In this document: positions 26,114 through 37,463 of the stretch, one piece after another
How the letters are laid out: every line of letters starts with the position of its first letter
Numbering within the stretch: the stretch's first letter is position 1
Assembly (NCBI RefSeq): GCF_019693445.1
Contig: NZ_JAHRBL010000008.1
Span: 62,001-126,000, forward strand
From: Deinococcus aquaedulcis
GTDB lineage: Bacteria > Deinococcota > Deinococci > Deinococcales > Deinococcaceae
Direction: 5' to 3'
DNA: 64,000 nt
Made by a program: the position numbers and the translations under genes
Notes under the pieces: generated by a model
The model's database searches: none
Told to the model about the DNA's origin: nothing
The model's input: only the letters and a program-made list of their open reading frames with translations

Positions 26114-26875
26114 TCAGAACGGCGCGGCGCGGACATTCTGCACCGGGTGGTCCTGAGTGGGGTCCAGCATCAGTTCCAGATATTCGCGGCTCTGCAGGGC
26201 GTCAATCATGGCGAAGGGGTGCTCTTCGGGCAGCAGGATGCCGCCTTCCATCTGGGTGTGGCCGTACACGCCGAAAGCGAGGCCGGCCATTTGCACGTAT
26301 TCGGGCGACTGCTTGTACCAGCGCTTGGAACTGTGATCGGCATAGAACAGGTCGTCATAGTACGCGTGGGCCGGCAGGGGCGAGACGTGGGCAAACTGCA
26401 CGCCCCCCACGCGGATTTCCCGGGGAAAGGTGCGCATCCAGGCGGCCAGATGGTCGGGCAGGTGCAGGCCGCCGTGCTCCGGGTCGAACTCGGCGTGAAT
26501 CAGGCCGCCGCTGGTGCCCAGCATGTAGCTGGTGTTCAGTACCGCGTCGTCGTGGTTGCCCAGGATGATGTGAATGGCGTGCGGGGCCGCCGCCTGGTAG
26601 GCCTTGAGGCGCTCGAGGTGCTTGACCTGTTCGCGCGCCGCCAGAAACAGGTGGTCCGGGTTGCGGGGATCGAAGCGCGGCACCCCCGTCAGGCGGCTGT
26701 ATTCGCGCTCGTTTTTCGGGTGCACCAGGTCGCCAATCAGAATCACCTGATACAGCCCGGCCAGCACCGGCGGCGTGGGCTGCCCGCTGCCGTCCACACA
26801 GCTGGCGGCGCGCAGCGCGGCCCACAGCGTGTCGAAATCGGCGTGCACGTCACCGAAAGCCAGGAACTTGCGCAT
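26114..26875 (-). CDS. Metallophosphoesterase (calcineurin-like)
   Basis: The 253-residue protein contains the full metallophosphatase motif series: GDVHADFD (DxH), GDLVHP (GDxxH), LGNHDDA (GNHD), and GHTQ near the end. It begins MRKFLAFGDVHAD, so the active site starts at once and there is no signal peptide; ATG 26885-26887 would add four residues. The substrate (nucleotide, protein phosphate or diadenosine polyphosphate) is not shown by sequence. It stands alone downstream of the tRNA pair. Confidence 0.9.
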   Translation of the reverse strand: MRKFLAFGDVHADFDTLWAALRAASCVDGSGQPTPPVLAGLYQVILIGDLVHPKNEREYSRLTGVPRFDPRNPDHLFLAAREQVKHLERLKAYQAAAPHAIHIILGNHDDAVLNTSYMLGTSGGLIHAEFDPEHGGLHLPDHLAAWMRTFPREIRVGGVQFAHVSPLPAHAYYDDLFYADHSSKRWYKQSPEYVQMAGLAFGVYGHTQMEGGILLPEEHPFAMIDALQSREYLELMLDPTQDHPVQNVRAAPF

Positions 26876-26973
26876 TGCCCCCAGCATAGCGGGTGCGCCA
26901 GGCCGCTGGCATGGACCAGGGCCTGGCCATCATTCACCTGTCATTTGTGAAGCGGGGCAGTGAATGTCCCGGG

Positions 26974-27573
26974 CTACCCCTTGAGCAGCGCGTGCAGTTC
27001 CTTGTAAATCGCCCGGCTCTCTTCCACGGTCTCGCCGTAGCCGCGCATCAGAATGCGGGCGGCGTCGCCGCCCTTGCCGGCCACCTTCAACTGCTCCAGC
27101 AGGTCTTCAATGTGGCGCCGGGCCTTGTCCATCTGGGGATCGCGGGGGGGTTCTTTCGGCAGGGGCCGGGCCGAGGCGGCGCGGGGGGCCGGGGTCTCGG
27201 TTTCCAGCTCCGAGGTATTGGCGCCGTCTTCAGGGTCGTATTCCACCCAGACCGGATCGCTGCTGGGCTGCACGCCGTAGGTGCGTGCCAGTTCGGCCAG
27301 AGCAGCCAGTTTGGCGTCGGCCAGGGTGTGGGCGGTGGCCAACCCCTCGCGCGTGGCGCCCAGCACGCTCAGGCGGGCGCGCACGATGGGGGGCTCGGGG
27401 TGGTCGCAGGCCCAGGTCAGGCTCCAGCCGGGGTCAATGGCGTCCAGCTGCGGGGCCAGCACGTCCAGATCGGGGGCCAGGGTCACGCGGGCCTGGTCGC
27501 CCCGCACGCTCAGGGTGGCCCAGGCGGTCATGCTGGCGCGCAGCGCGTCGCGCACGCGGTGAGGTTCTGCCAT
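26974..27573 (-). CDS. DdrA-like (Rad52/Rad22 family) single-strand DNA-binding protein
   Basis: The 199-residue protein resembles Deinococcus DdrA, a Rad52-fold protein that protects 3' DNA ends after irradiation. It has LDAIDPGWSLTW, VRARLSVLGATREGL and AKLAALAELARTYGV in the order of the family's LDAVxPxxW, xGRLTVLGVTRED and ASDAxKRxAVQFG. A linker rich in Pro and acidic residues follows, then a C-terminal helix pair ending ESRAIYKELHALL like the DdrA tail. The YLY-LP segment of classical DdrA is replaced by DPVWVEYDP, so it is probably a paralogue. No radiation-response palindrome is seen upstream. Confidence 0.65.
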   Translation of the reverse strand: MAEPHRVRDALRASMTAWATLSVRGDQARVTLAPDLDVLAPQLDAIDPGWSLTWACDHPEPPIVRARLSVLGATREGLATAHTLADAKLAALAELARTYGVQPSSDPVWVEYDPEDGANTSELETETPAPRAASARPLPKEPPRDPQMDKARRHIEDLLEQLKVAGKGGDAARILMRGYGETVEESRAIYKELHALLKG

Positions 27574-27711
27574 GCGGGCAGTGTACCGGCTTCCGGGCCC
27601 AGGCCAGCTGAAGGTTTTCCAGATTCTGCAGAGGGCTGCCGTCTGTGCCTTTTCCCTGCACCCTGCAGGTCCGGCGGGGCAGGCCCGACCGTGCCCAAAG
27701 CCGGCCCCGGT

Positions 27712-30081
<2,370 letters not shown>

Positions 30082-30169
30082 GTGGTACCGGGCAGCATAG
30101 CGAAGTTCGCGCCGCCCCCGGTGGGTGGAGCGGCGCGGCAGGGTGGGCCGGGAACGACCCCCTTTTGGC

Positions 30170-30547
30170 CTAGAACTCTTCGCTCGCCAGCGCGGCGTTG
30201 GCCTGGGCGCAGCGGCCATGCAGCGGCAGGCGCTCGGCCAGCATCAGCAGCGCGTGGACATCGGTGTGCGAGAGCCCGGAGCGGAAGCTGGCCGCCACCG
30301 GGGTGGTAAAGCAGGGCTGCGGCTCGGGCAGGGTGCAGTCCAGCACGCAGAACTCAAAGGCGCTGTCCTCGGGGCGCGACATCTGGCGGGTCACGGCGGC
30401 ACCGTAGCCGTTGGCAAAGCGGAAGACCAGCAGCTCAGCGCCGGGCAGGGTGTGGCGCTCGGGCAGGGCCGTGACCTGGGGAAAGGCCGCCGCCGGCACG
30501 AACAGCAAAGGGTTGATCGAAAACCCGCTCGGGTCATGCAGGGTCAT
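30170..30547 (-). CDS. Conserved hypothetical protein, 125 aa
   Basis: The protein starts MTLHDPSGFSINPLLFVP behind a clear AAAGGAGG site. It shows strand-rich sequence (AELLVFRFANGYGAAVTRQ, SAFEFCVLDCTLP), lacks signal and membrane segments, and ends in an Ala-rich helix. A dyad-rich promoter region lies upstream (30609-30641). No family is recognised. Confidence 0.7.
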   Translation of the reverse strand: MTLHDPSGFSINPLLFVPAAAFPQVTALPERHTLPGAELLVFRFANGYGAAVTRQMSRPEDSAFEFCVLDCTLPEPQPCFTTPVAASFRSGLSHTDVHALLMLAERLPLHGRCAQANAALASEEF

Positions 30548-31044
30548 GGTGAAAACCGCCTCCTTTTGCCGGCCTGTCGCCGGTTTCTGTCACCGGAACT
30601 GCGCACCGTCAGTCTGAGTAATCTTGCGCTGCGCAACTGACATGGGCCTTACGGCGCACAAGTTCAAGGCCGCCGGAATGAATACAGCGAGGGCCGAGGA
30701 TGAGAAGGACGCAGCGTGGGAACCGGCGCTGGGGCGTGGTCTACGCGGCCCGGCCATGAGAAACCGGCGCATCCCCTGGGCGGGCGGGTGTGGTAACGGG
30801 CGGCCCGCTGGCCCTGTCTGCAGCCCGGCCCCACCCCGCGCCCGTGAGTGGACCCTGACCCAGTACTGAGGGGCGTGAGGGCCACCCCACAGGGCCCTGA
30901 GCAAAGGCCACAGGCGACCTTGGCTGTCCCTGCAGAAAAAGCCGGGGGTTCGCCCCGCAAGGTAGGCGGCAGGAGCGCCACCCTGGCCACTCCCTGTTCA
31001 CCGCCAGCTTGCCCTTTTCTGGTGCGGCTGGCCGAGGTGCCTGC
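30548..31044. other. Intergenic region between divergent genes with inverted repeats
   Basis: These 497 bases separate the gene at 30547 (minus) from that at 31045 (plus). TTGCGCTGCGCAA (30624-30636) is a perfect palindrome around one base. It sits inside a wider inverted pair GTCAGT (30609-30614) and ACTGAC (30636-30641), giving an operator-like block upstream of 30547. No gene is convincing; small open frames look like shadows. Confidence 0.5.
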
Positions 31045-31974
31045 ATGCGTCAACCCCGTTTCCGCTCGACCGCTCTTCCCCGCCTGTTGCTGGCGTCCCT
31101 GACCCTGGGCCTGCTGGCTGCCCCCGCTGCACAGGCGCAGACCACCCCAGTGCCGGCCCAGACCACACCCAACCTGGGCCTGCCGGGCCGCGCCGCCCCG
31201 ACCCAGAGTGCGCCGGCGACCTCTCAGAGCGGCAGCGCAGACAGCGCCCAGCCCAGCGGCGACGCGGCCCCCACCGAGACCCCCGCGACCGAGCCAACCG
31301 ACGCCGCCGAGACCGACACCACGGCCCCGGAAGCGGCCGACGTGGCCCCCGCCAGCACAGCACCGGACAGTCCCCTTCCGGCCACGGGTGAGGTGAAGGT
31401 GCCCGTGCTGGACGGCGAGCGGGCCCTGAAAACGGTGACCACGGTGCTGGGCGAGGCGGTGATCTATGCCCCCGCCACCCAGAACGCGCTGACCCGAACC
31501 GTGCAGGCCCTGGAGGCCCAGGGCTACACCCGGGTGACGGAAGGCATGAGCGGCGAGGACGCGCAGACGGTTCGGCTGCAGAAAGAGGACCAGACCTACG
31601 AACTGAGCGGGCGCACCCAGGTGGGCCTGACGGTGGTGGCCCTGGCCCGGGTGATGGACAGCCCGGCCCCGGCTGCCGGTGAAGGCTCCCCAGACGCCAG
31701 TGAGCCAGACGCCAGCGCACCCGAATCCAGCGAACCGGCCCCGGCCACCACGCCCGCCGATGAATCAGAGGCGACGCCTGACCAGAGCGCGCCTGCAGCC
31801 CCAGAGGACGCCGGGGAAGGCGAAGCGGCACCGGAAGAGACAGCCCCCGATGCTGAGCCCGCCCCGGATTCCGAAACGGCTCCCGAGAGCACGGAGCCGG
31901 ACACCACTACATCTGGGCCGTCAGAGGAAACGACCCCGGCACCCGGCGCACCCAGCGGGCCTGCCCAGCCCTGA
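31045..31974 (+). CDS. Secreted Pro/Ala/Glu-rich protein with small central domain
   Basis: The 309-residue protein starts MRQPRFRSTALPRLLL with a signal peptide ending near AQAQT. Residues about 40-125 and 210-309 are low-complexity Ala, Pro, Thr, Ser, Glu and Asp (probably disordered, strongly acidic). Between them a compact domain (VKVPVLDGERALKTVTTVLGEAV to VALARVMD) of about 85 residues looks folded. It is probably cell-envelope associated; the function is unknown. A GC-rich stem without T-tract (32003-32020) follows the stop. Confidence 0.7.
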   Translation: MRQPRFRSTALPRLLLASLTLGLLAAPAAQAQTTPVPAQTTPNLGLPGRAAPTQSAPATSQSGSADSAQPSGDAAPTETPATEPTDAAETDTTAPEAADVAPASTAPDSPLPATGEVKVPVLDGERALKTVTTVLGEAVIYAPATQNALTRTVQALEAQGYTRVTEGMSGEDAQTVRLQKEDQTYELSGRTQVGLTVVALARVMDSPAPAAGEGSPDASEPDASAPESSEPAPATTPADESEATPDQSAPAAPEDAGEGEAAPEETAPDAEPAPDSETAPESTEPDTTTSGPSEETTPAPGAPSGPAQP

Positions 31975-32081
31975 CCGGCCCCGAACCCCCGCCCCTTCAC
32001 CGGCCGCCTTATGGGGCGGCTGGTGTGGTTGGTGTGCAAGGCAGGCCCCAGCCGACCGCGCCCACGGGTACAATCGGCGCG

Positions 32082-33230
32082 ATGCTCTGGCAGCGGCCCC
32101 TGACCATGTTGCGGCTGCTGGCGCTGCTGGCCCTGAGCGAGACGGTGCGCGCCGCGCTGTTCGTGGGGGTGTTGCCCCTGGCTGGCCCGGGGCTGGGGCT
32201 GGGCGCCGCCGTGATTGGCCTGATGGCCGGCGCCCACTACCTGGCCGACGCCCTGGGGCGCGGGCCGGCCGGGGCGCTGGTGGCGCGCTTGGGCCTGGGG
32301 CCCAGCCTGCTGGCAGGCGCGCTGCTGGGGGCCCTGACGCTGCTGCTGGCCCGCCAGGGCCTGGGGGCGCTGGGCGCGGTGCTGGTGTGTGCGCTGTGGG
32401 GGCTGGGCACGGCGGCGCTGTGGCCGGCCGTCATGAGTGCCTCGCAGGCGCTGGCCCACCCGGCGCGCACCGCCCGCGCCCTGACGGTGACCAACCTGAC
32501 GGCCGTGCCCGCCGTGTTGACGGGCGCGCTGGTGGCCGGGCCCCTCATGCAGCACTGGCCGCAGGCGGTGTGGAGCGGTTTGCTGCTGCTGCAGGGCGCC
32601 GCCGCCGCCCTGGCCCTGAGCCTGTGGCGGGCCGCCGTGCCGCTGCGCCCGGTGCCGGTGCCCTGGCGCGAGTGGCGACCAGTGGCGGCGCTGCTGCCCA
32701 CCGCCTTTGTGCAGACGCTGGCGCCGGGCCTGCTGGTGACCACTCTGTATCCCATGCTGGCCGCGCTGGGGCTGGGCCTGGATGACCTGCTGCTGCCGGG
32801 CGCCCTCACTGGGGCCCTGATTGGCGCCAGCGCCGCCCTGTTGGGCCGCGTGGCCGACCGCGACCACCCGCGCCGGGCGCTGCTGCCGGGGCTGGCGCTG
32901 CTGGCCGCTGGCTTTGCGCTGGCCGCGCTGACGGGCGCCCAGTTCCTGTGGGGGCTGGCTGCGCTGGCGGGCGTGGGCTTCGGCGCCTTTCTCACCGGCT
33001 GGAATGGCCTGGTGGCCCGCACCCTGCCGCAGGGGCAGCGCGCCGCCGCCTGGGGCGCGGTCATGACGGCCGAGGCCCTGGGCGCCGCCGCTGGCCCCAT
33101 GCTGGGCGGCGCGGCGTGGCAGGTGTGGGGCGTGGCCGGGGTGTTCGGCCTGGGCACGCTGGCCTTTGGCGGGGCGCTGCTGTACGTGGCCTTTGGGCAG
33201 CAAGGGGCCGCCATGAGCCATGAGCCATGA
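32082..33230 (+). CDS. MFS transporter
   Basis: The 382-residue protein is almost wholly hydrophobic, with about 11-12 predicted membrane helices. MFS features include the N-terminal LSETVRAALFVGVLPL helix and the loop LADALGRGPAGALVARLG, which corresponds to the family's loop 2-3 motif. The start MLWQRPLTMLRLL at 32082 is used; ATG 32106 is possible. The C-terminal codons fall in a GCCATGA tandem repeat (33210-33244). The transported substrate cannot be told. Confidence 0.85.
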   Translation: MLWQRPLTMLRLLALLALSETVRAALFVGVLPLAGPGLGLGAAVIGLMAGAHYLADALGRGPAGALVARLGLGPSLLAGALLGALTLLLARQGLGALGAVLVCALWGLGTAALWPAVMSASQALAHPARTARALTVTNLTAVPAVLTGALVAGPLMQHWPQAVWSGLLLLQGAAAALALSLWRAAVPLRPVPVPWREWRPVAALLPTAFVQTLAPGLLVTTLYPMLAALGLGLDDLLLPGALTGALIGASAALLGRVADRDHPRRALLPGLALLAAGFALAALTGAQFLWGLAALAGVGFGAFLTGWNGLVARTLPQGQRAAAWGAVMTAEALGAAAGPMLGGAAWQVWGVAGVFGLGTLAFGGALLYVAFGQQGAAMSHEP

Positions 33231-33244
33231 GCCATGAGCCATGA
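33210..33244 (+). repeat. Five tandem GCCATGA repeats over the MFS stop codon
   Basis: Five exact 7-bp units run from 33210 to 33244, and the transporter stop TGA is in the third unit. A 7-bp unit changes frame with each copy, but every frame through the array meets TGA, so variation would only alter a few C-terminal residues. Confidence 0.85.
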
Positions 33245-33263
33245 GCCAGTTTTCCTCAGCGGG

Positions 33264-34118
33264 TTACAGGGTGCAGGCGGCCGTCACCCACCAGTGGGGG
33301 TGGGCGCGGGCCAGGGCGTGGGCGGCGTCGTGGGCGTGGGCGTCGTCGCGGGCCAGGGCGAAGCAGGTGCTGCCTGAACCGCTCATCAGGGGCGAGTGCA
33401 GGTCGGCGTGATCCAGGGCCCGCAGCACCTCGCGGATGGGGGCGTGGCGGGCGGCCACCGGGCCCTGGAGGGCGTTCAGGTAGGGCACCGGGCGGCCATT
33501 GGACAGGGCAGCCACAATCGCCTCAATATCCAGGGCGGTGGTAAAGGCTTCCTCGGCGTCCAGCCACCTGTACGCGTCGCGCGCGCTCACGGGCACGCCG
33601 GGGTTCACCAGCACCAGTGCCGTGCGCGGCACCGGGGTGGGGGAGAGGATCTCGCCGGTGCCGGCGGCGGTGGCCGCGTGGCCCAGCAGAAAAAAGGGCA
33701 CGTCGGCCCCCAGGCGCCGGGCCAGCGGGGCCAGGGCCACCCCAGACGGATACAGCCGCGCCAGGGCCATCAGGGTGGTGGCGGCGTCGCTGCTGCCGCC
33801 CCCCAGCCCGGAAGCCAGCGGCAGGCGCTTGTGCAGCGTGATAGCCGCGCCCCCGCTCACCCCGGCGGCGTCCAGGTAGGCCCGCGCCGCGCGGTAGACC
33901 AGATTGCCCTCGTCGGTGGGTAGATCGGCGCCCTCCACGCGCAGGCTCAGGGTGGAGGCCGGGGCAATCTCCAGGTCGTCGCCCACATTCAGCGGTACCA
34001 TCAGCGAGTGCAGGTCGTGGTAGCCGTCAGCGCGCTGTGAGCGCACGCTCAGGCCCAGGTTGACCTTGGCGGGCGCGAAGTACGTGACGGGAGCCGTGGC
34101 GGAGGGGCCGGTCGTCAT
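33264..34118 (-). CDS. ispE: 4-diphosphocytidyl-2-C-methyl-D-erythritol kinase IspE
   Basis: IspE phosphorylates CDP-methylerythritol in the MEP isoprenoid pathway. The 284-residue GHMP kinase has the N-terminal APAKVNLGLSV, the ATP loop PLASGLGGGSSDAATTL and the C-terminal LMSGSGSTCFAL motif. Its ATG overlaps the ispD stop (ATGA, 34115-34118), so the two consecutive steps are coupled. It is the last gene of the plsY-TPR-ubiX-ispD-ispE operon. Confidence 0.95.
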   Translation of the reverse strand: MTTGPSATAPVTYFAPAKVNLGLSVRSQRADGYHDLHSLMVPLNVGDDLEIAPASTLSLRVEGADLPTDEGNLVYRAARAYLDAAGVSGGAAITLHKRLPLASGLGGGSSDAATTLMALARLYPSGVALAPLARRLGADVPFFLLGHAATAAGTGEILSPTPVPRTALVLVNPGVPVSARDAYRWLDAEEAFTTALDIEAIVAALSNGRPVPYLNALQGPVAARHAPIREVLRALDHADLHSPLMSGSGSTCFALARDDAHAHDAAHALARAHPHWWVTAACTL

Positions 34119-34774
34119 GGGGCCTCAGCATCCCACACCGGGGCCAGGGCCAGGGCCAATTGCAGGTCGCCGGGGGTGGTCACCTTGAACAGCCGCGCGT
34201 CGCCGGGAATGAGTGCCACCGGGTGCCCCAGCCGCGCCACCAGCCCGGCGTCGTCGGTGGCGCTCTCGCCGCTGCGCCGCGCCGCCTCGTGGGCGCGCAG
34301 GATCAGTTCGCGCCGGAACGCCTGCGGGGTCTGCACCGCCCACAGGCCCCCACGCGGCACAAGGTGGCCCCAGTGCTGCGCCCCCTCTCCGGCCTGCACC
34401 AGCGTGTCGGCCACTGGCAGGGCGGCGGTAGCGGCGCCCTGGGTGTCGGCGGCGCCGCGCAGCGCGTGAATCACGGCGGTGGGCACGAAGGGCCGCGCGG
34501 CGTCGTGGATAAGCACCACGTCCGCGTCGGTGGCCCCCAGCAGGGCATGGACGGTGGCCTGACGGGTGGCGCCGCCGGTCAGGGCGCGCGCGGGCACCCC
34601 TGGGGGCAGGGCGCTGCCTTCGGGCAGCGCCACCAGCACCTCGGCCACGTGGGGGGCCAGCGCGGCCACGCTGCGGGCCAGCAGCGAGCGCCCGGCCACC
34701 TCCACGAACGCCTTGGGGCCCAGGCCCAGCCGGGTGCCGCTGCCAGCGGCAGGAATCAGGGCGGCGACCTTCAC
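34115..34774 (-). CDS. ispD: 2-C-methyl-D-erythritol 4-phosphate cytidylyltransferase IspD
   Basis: IspD joins CTP to methylerythritol phosphate, the step before IspE. The 219-residue protein begins VKVAALIPAAGSGTRLG (nucleotide-binding loop) and has VLIHDAARPF, the conserved metal-binding segment, and ATDDAGLVARLG near the end. The start GTG (34772-34774) overlaps the ubiX stop by GTGA. Open sequence beyond it belongs to ubiX in another frame. Confidence 0.95.
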   Translation of the reverse strand: MKVAALIPAAGSGTRLGLGPKAFVEVAGRSLLARSVAALAPHVAEVLVALPEGSALPPGVPARALTGGATRQATVHALLGATDADVVLIHDAARPFVPTAVIHALRGAADTQGAATAALPVADTLVQAGEGAQHWGHLVPRGGLWAVQTPQAFRRELILRAHEAARRSGESATDDAGLVARLGHPVALIPGDARLFKVTTPGDLQLALALAPVWDAEAP

Positions 34775-35349
34775 CGGGCTGGTCCTGGGTCGTCCTCGCG
34801 CCAGCGGCGAAAGCCGGGCACGTCCAGCCTGAACTGGTCCAGCACCCGCGCGGTCACGAAATGCAGCAGTTCGTCCACATCCTGCGGCGCGTGGTAGAAG
34901 CCGGGGCTGGCGGTCATCACGGTGGCGCCCGCGTCGTGGGCGGCCAGCAGGTTCACCAGCATGGGGCGGGGCAGCGGGTCCTCGCGCACCACCAGCACCA
35001 GGGGGCGGCGCTCTTTCAGGGTGACGTGCGCCGCGCGGGTGAGCAGCGTGTCGGCAAAGCCGTGCGCCACCTTCGCCAGGGTGCCCGCGCTGCAGGGAAT
35101 GAGCAGCATGCCGTCGGTGCGAAAGGAGCCGCTGGCCACGCTGGCGGCCAGATCGCGGTCCTCGTGCACATAGGCTGCCTGGGCCACGAGGTCGGGCAGC
35201 TGGGGCCCAGCGCCCTCGGCGGTCATCACCCGCTTGGCGCCGCTGCTCACCACGAGGTGCGTCTCCACGTTCAGGGCACGTAGGGCCTGCAGCGCCGAGA
35301 GGGCATACGGCATGCCGCTGCCGCCCGAGACCCCCACGACCAGCCTCAT
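34771..35349 (-). CDS. ubiX: Flavin prenyltransferase UbiX
   Basis: UbiX attaches a dimethylallyl group to FMN, making the cofactor of UbiD decarboxylases. The 192-residue protein has GVSGGSGMPYALSALQAL (FMN/prenyl binding), LLIPCSAGTLAKVAHG and LVLVVREDPLPRPM with the prenyl-phosphate-binding arginine. It is coupled on both sides by 4-base overlaps (ATGA with the TPR gene, GTGA with ispD). Position beside isoprenoid genes fits its use of a prenyl phosphate. Confidence 0.94.
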   Translation of the reverse strand: MRLVVGVSGGSGMPYALSALQALRALNVETHLVVSSGAKRVMTAEGAGPQLPDLVAQAAYVHEDRDLAASVASGSFRTDGMLLIPCSAGTLAKVAHGFADTLLTRAAHVTLKERRPLVLVVREDPLPRPMLVNLLAAHDAGATVMTASPGFYHAPQDVDELLHFVTARVLDQFRLDVPGFRRWREDDPGPAR

Positions 35350-37463
35350 GCGCCGCTCGCTTCGCGCCGCAGGCGGCGGGCGTGGCGCAGTTCGGCGGCA
35401 ATAAAGGCCAGCAGGTTCAGGGCGTACACCAGCACCAGCCCCGCCACCAGGGCCGCGCGCGTGTTCTCCTGACCCAGCACCGGCAGAAAGGGCACCGTCA
35501 CCAGCCCGGTGGCGGGAAACAGCGCCGCAATCAGCGCGCCCCAGGCCAGCAGCAGCATGCTGCCCCAGGGGCTGTCCAGCAGCGAGGCCCCCGGCAGCAG
35601 CAGCGCCAGCGCGCGGTAGGCCAGTGGCCGCGCCTGCGCCAGGGCCACCGCCGAGGCCGGCAGCAGCAGCGCCAGCGCCAGCAGCGCGGCCAGCAGCCCC
35701 GAACCCAGCAGCGCCAGTCCCAGGCGCGGCGAGCCCCCGCCCGAGGGGTCCAGCACCGACAGCGGCTCGCGCAGGGCGCCGCGCAGCGTCACGCTCAGGT
35801 CGCCGGTCACGGCGCGGGTCAGGCGGCGCTGGTCGGGGTAGCACAGCCGGGGCGCCCCGGGGCGGTAGGTGCGCTGAAAGGCGGCTTCGGGGGTACCGGG
35901 GTTCAGGCCCAGGTTAAAGGCCGCCGCTTCCAGATCAGGCCGGGCCGACAGGGCCGCGCGGTAGAGTTCGCGCGCCTGGGGCTCGTCGCCGCGCGTCTGG
36001 GCAATCACGCCCAGGTTGTTGCGCACGCAGGGGTCGGTGTCGGCGGCGGCGTAGCGCTCTCTGGCCTGGGCGTCCTCGCCGTCAAGCTGCGCGCTCAGGC
36101 CCGAGAGCAGCGCGGCGTCGGCGCCGGGGCGCAGGGCCAGCGCGGACAGCTGTGCTCCGCCCCAGCCGCCGCCGTAGGTGCCGCTGGCCAGCGCGGGCGA
36201 GCGCAGCCCCGCGCCCGCCAGATTGGCCCAGTGCAGCCCGCCGGTGACCACCAGCAGGCTCAGGGCCAGCAAAAACAGCGTGAGGCGCTCGCCGGGGGTG
36301 GCGTAGGCCACGAACACCCGCCGCGCGCGCGACAGTGGATGGCGCAGCCACGAGCGGTAGCGGCCCCCCAGGGCCCGCGTGTCCTGGGCCTGGGGCCGCC
36401 ACGCGCGCACCGCCAGGGCCAGCAGCCCCGAGAGGAGGGCTGCGCCCAAGCCCAGCATGGCCAGCCGGGCGGCGTCGCGCACCTCGCGCAGGCCCTCGGG
36501 GCCCAGGTTGTACAGGGTGCCGGCGCGCAGCGAACGCGAGAACTGCCGCCACTCGCCTGCCTCGCCCTCGCGGCCCTGCTGCTCCAGGGCCAGGGCGTAG
36601 CGGGCGTAGAGCGCCTCGCCGCCTTCAAAGCGGGGGTGCAGTTCGCGCAGGTAGGCCATCCACACCCCGGCGCGGGCCAGTCGCCGCTGGTCCAGCAGGG
36701 TGCTCACGTAGCCCGCCGGGTCGCCGTAGGCCTTTAGCGCCTCCCGGTTCATGCTTACCGCCGGGTCGAAGCCGCGCGCCGCTGCGTCGCGCCGGGCGCG
36801 GTCCAGGGCCAGATCAGCCGCCGAGGGAAAGCCTGCGCTGTCCAGCCGCGCGGCCAGCGCCACCCAGGCGGGAAAGGGCAGATTGCCCCCCAGGGCGCGG
36901 CGCACGGCGCTCAGGGCGGCGTAGGGGTCGGCCCGCCGGGCACTGGCCTCGCGCACCGCCAGGAAGGGGTTCAGCGGGTCCAGGGCAGCGGCGCGCGCCA
37001 CCTCGGCGGCGGGGGTGGTGTCGGCGGTGCGCGCCAGCCAGCCGGTGATCTGCGGCACGGGTGGGGGCACCACCCGCTCCTGCACGGTCAGGCCGCTGGC
37101 CGGGTCCAGGGTGAAGCGCTCGGTCAGCCCGTTCAGTTCGGTGCTCACGCGCACCACGCCGCCCGAGGCGTCCAGCGAGGTCACCACGCCGCTCAGGTCG
37201 GCGCGGGCGGCGGCCACGCCGCCTGCCCCCAGTTCGTACACGGTGGGCCCGGCGCCCAGCAGCAGGCGCCCGTCCAGTTCCAGCGGCCCAGTCAGGGGGC
37301 CCCACGAGGCCGGAAAGGTGCGCTGCCAGCGGGTGCCAGTGCCGTCCGGCTCTACCACCAGCGTGCGGCCGTTCAGCGTGGCCGTGGCCTGGGCGGCGCC
37401 GGTCAGCAGGGCCAGCAGCAGGCCTGCGCGCGCCAGCCCCCTAGGGCTGGGTGCGCGCCTCAC
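35346..37463 (-). CDS. Multi-helix membrane protein with TPR-like region
   Basis: The 705-residue protein starts at GTG 37461-37463 (VRRAPSPRGLARAGLLLALL), a signal peptide. A beta-rich extracytoplasmic part follows (ATLNGRTLVVEPDGTGTRW), then helical repeats (AAALDPLNPFLAVREASARR) and a membrane helix near residue 345. TPR-like CVRNNLGVIAQTRGDEPQARELYRAALSARPDLEAAAFNLG lies around 490-530, followed by four or so C-terminal membrane helices. It overlaps plsY by GTGA and ubiX by ATGA. It is perhaps a cell-envelope scaffold; no enzyme motif is visible. Confidence 0.75.
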   Translation of the reverse strand: MRRAPSPRGLARAGLLLALLTGAAQATATLNGRTLVVEPDGTGTRWQRTFPASWGPLTGPLELDGRLLLGAGPTVYELGAGGVAAARADLSGVVTSLDASGGVVRVSTELNGLTERFTLDPASGLTVQERVVPPPVPQITGWLARTADTTPAAEVARAAALDPLNPFLAVREASARRADPYAALSAVRRALGGNLPFPAWVALAARLDSAGFPSAADLALDRARRDAAARGFDPAVSMNREALKAYGDPAGYVSTLLDQRRLARAGVWMAYLRELHPRFEGGEALYARYALALEQQGREGEAGEWRQFSRSLRAGTLYNLGPEGLREVRDAARLAMLGLGAALLSGLLALAVRAWRPQAQDTRALGGRYRSWLRHPLSRARRVFVAYATPGERLTLFLLALSLLVVTGGLHWANLAGAGLRSPALASGTYGGGWGGAQLSALALRPGADAALLSGLSAQLDGEDAQARERYAAADTDPCVRNNLGVIAQTRGDEPQARELYRAALSARPDLEAAAFNLGLNPGTPEAAFQRTYRPGAPRLCYPDQRRLTRAVTGDLSVTLRGALREPLSVLDPSGGGSPRLGLALLGSGLLAALLALALLLPASAVALAQARPLAYRALALLLPGASLLDSPWGSMLLLAWGALIAALFPATGLVTVPFLPVLGQENTRAALVAGLVLVYALNLLAFIAAELRHARRLRREASGA

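Noticed and set aside
33210..33244. CRISPR-like short repeats
   Set aside because: Units are 7 bp with no spacers; it is a simple tandem repeat. No CRISPR array or cas gene was seen in the window.
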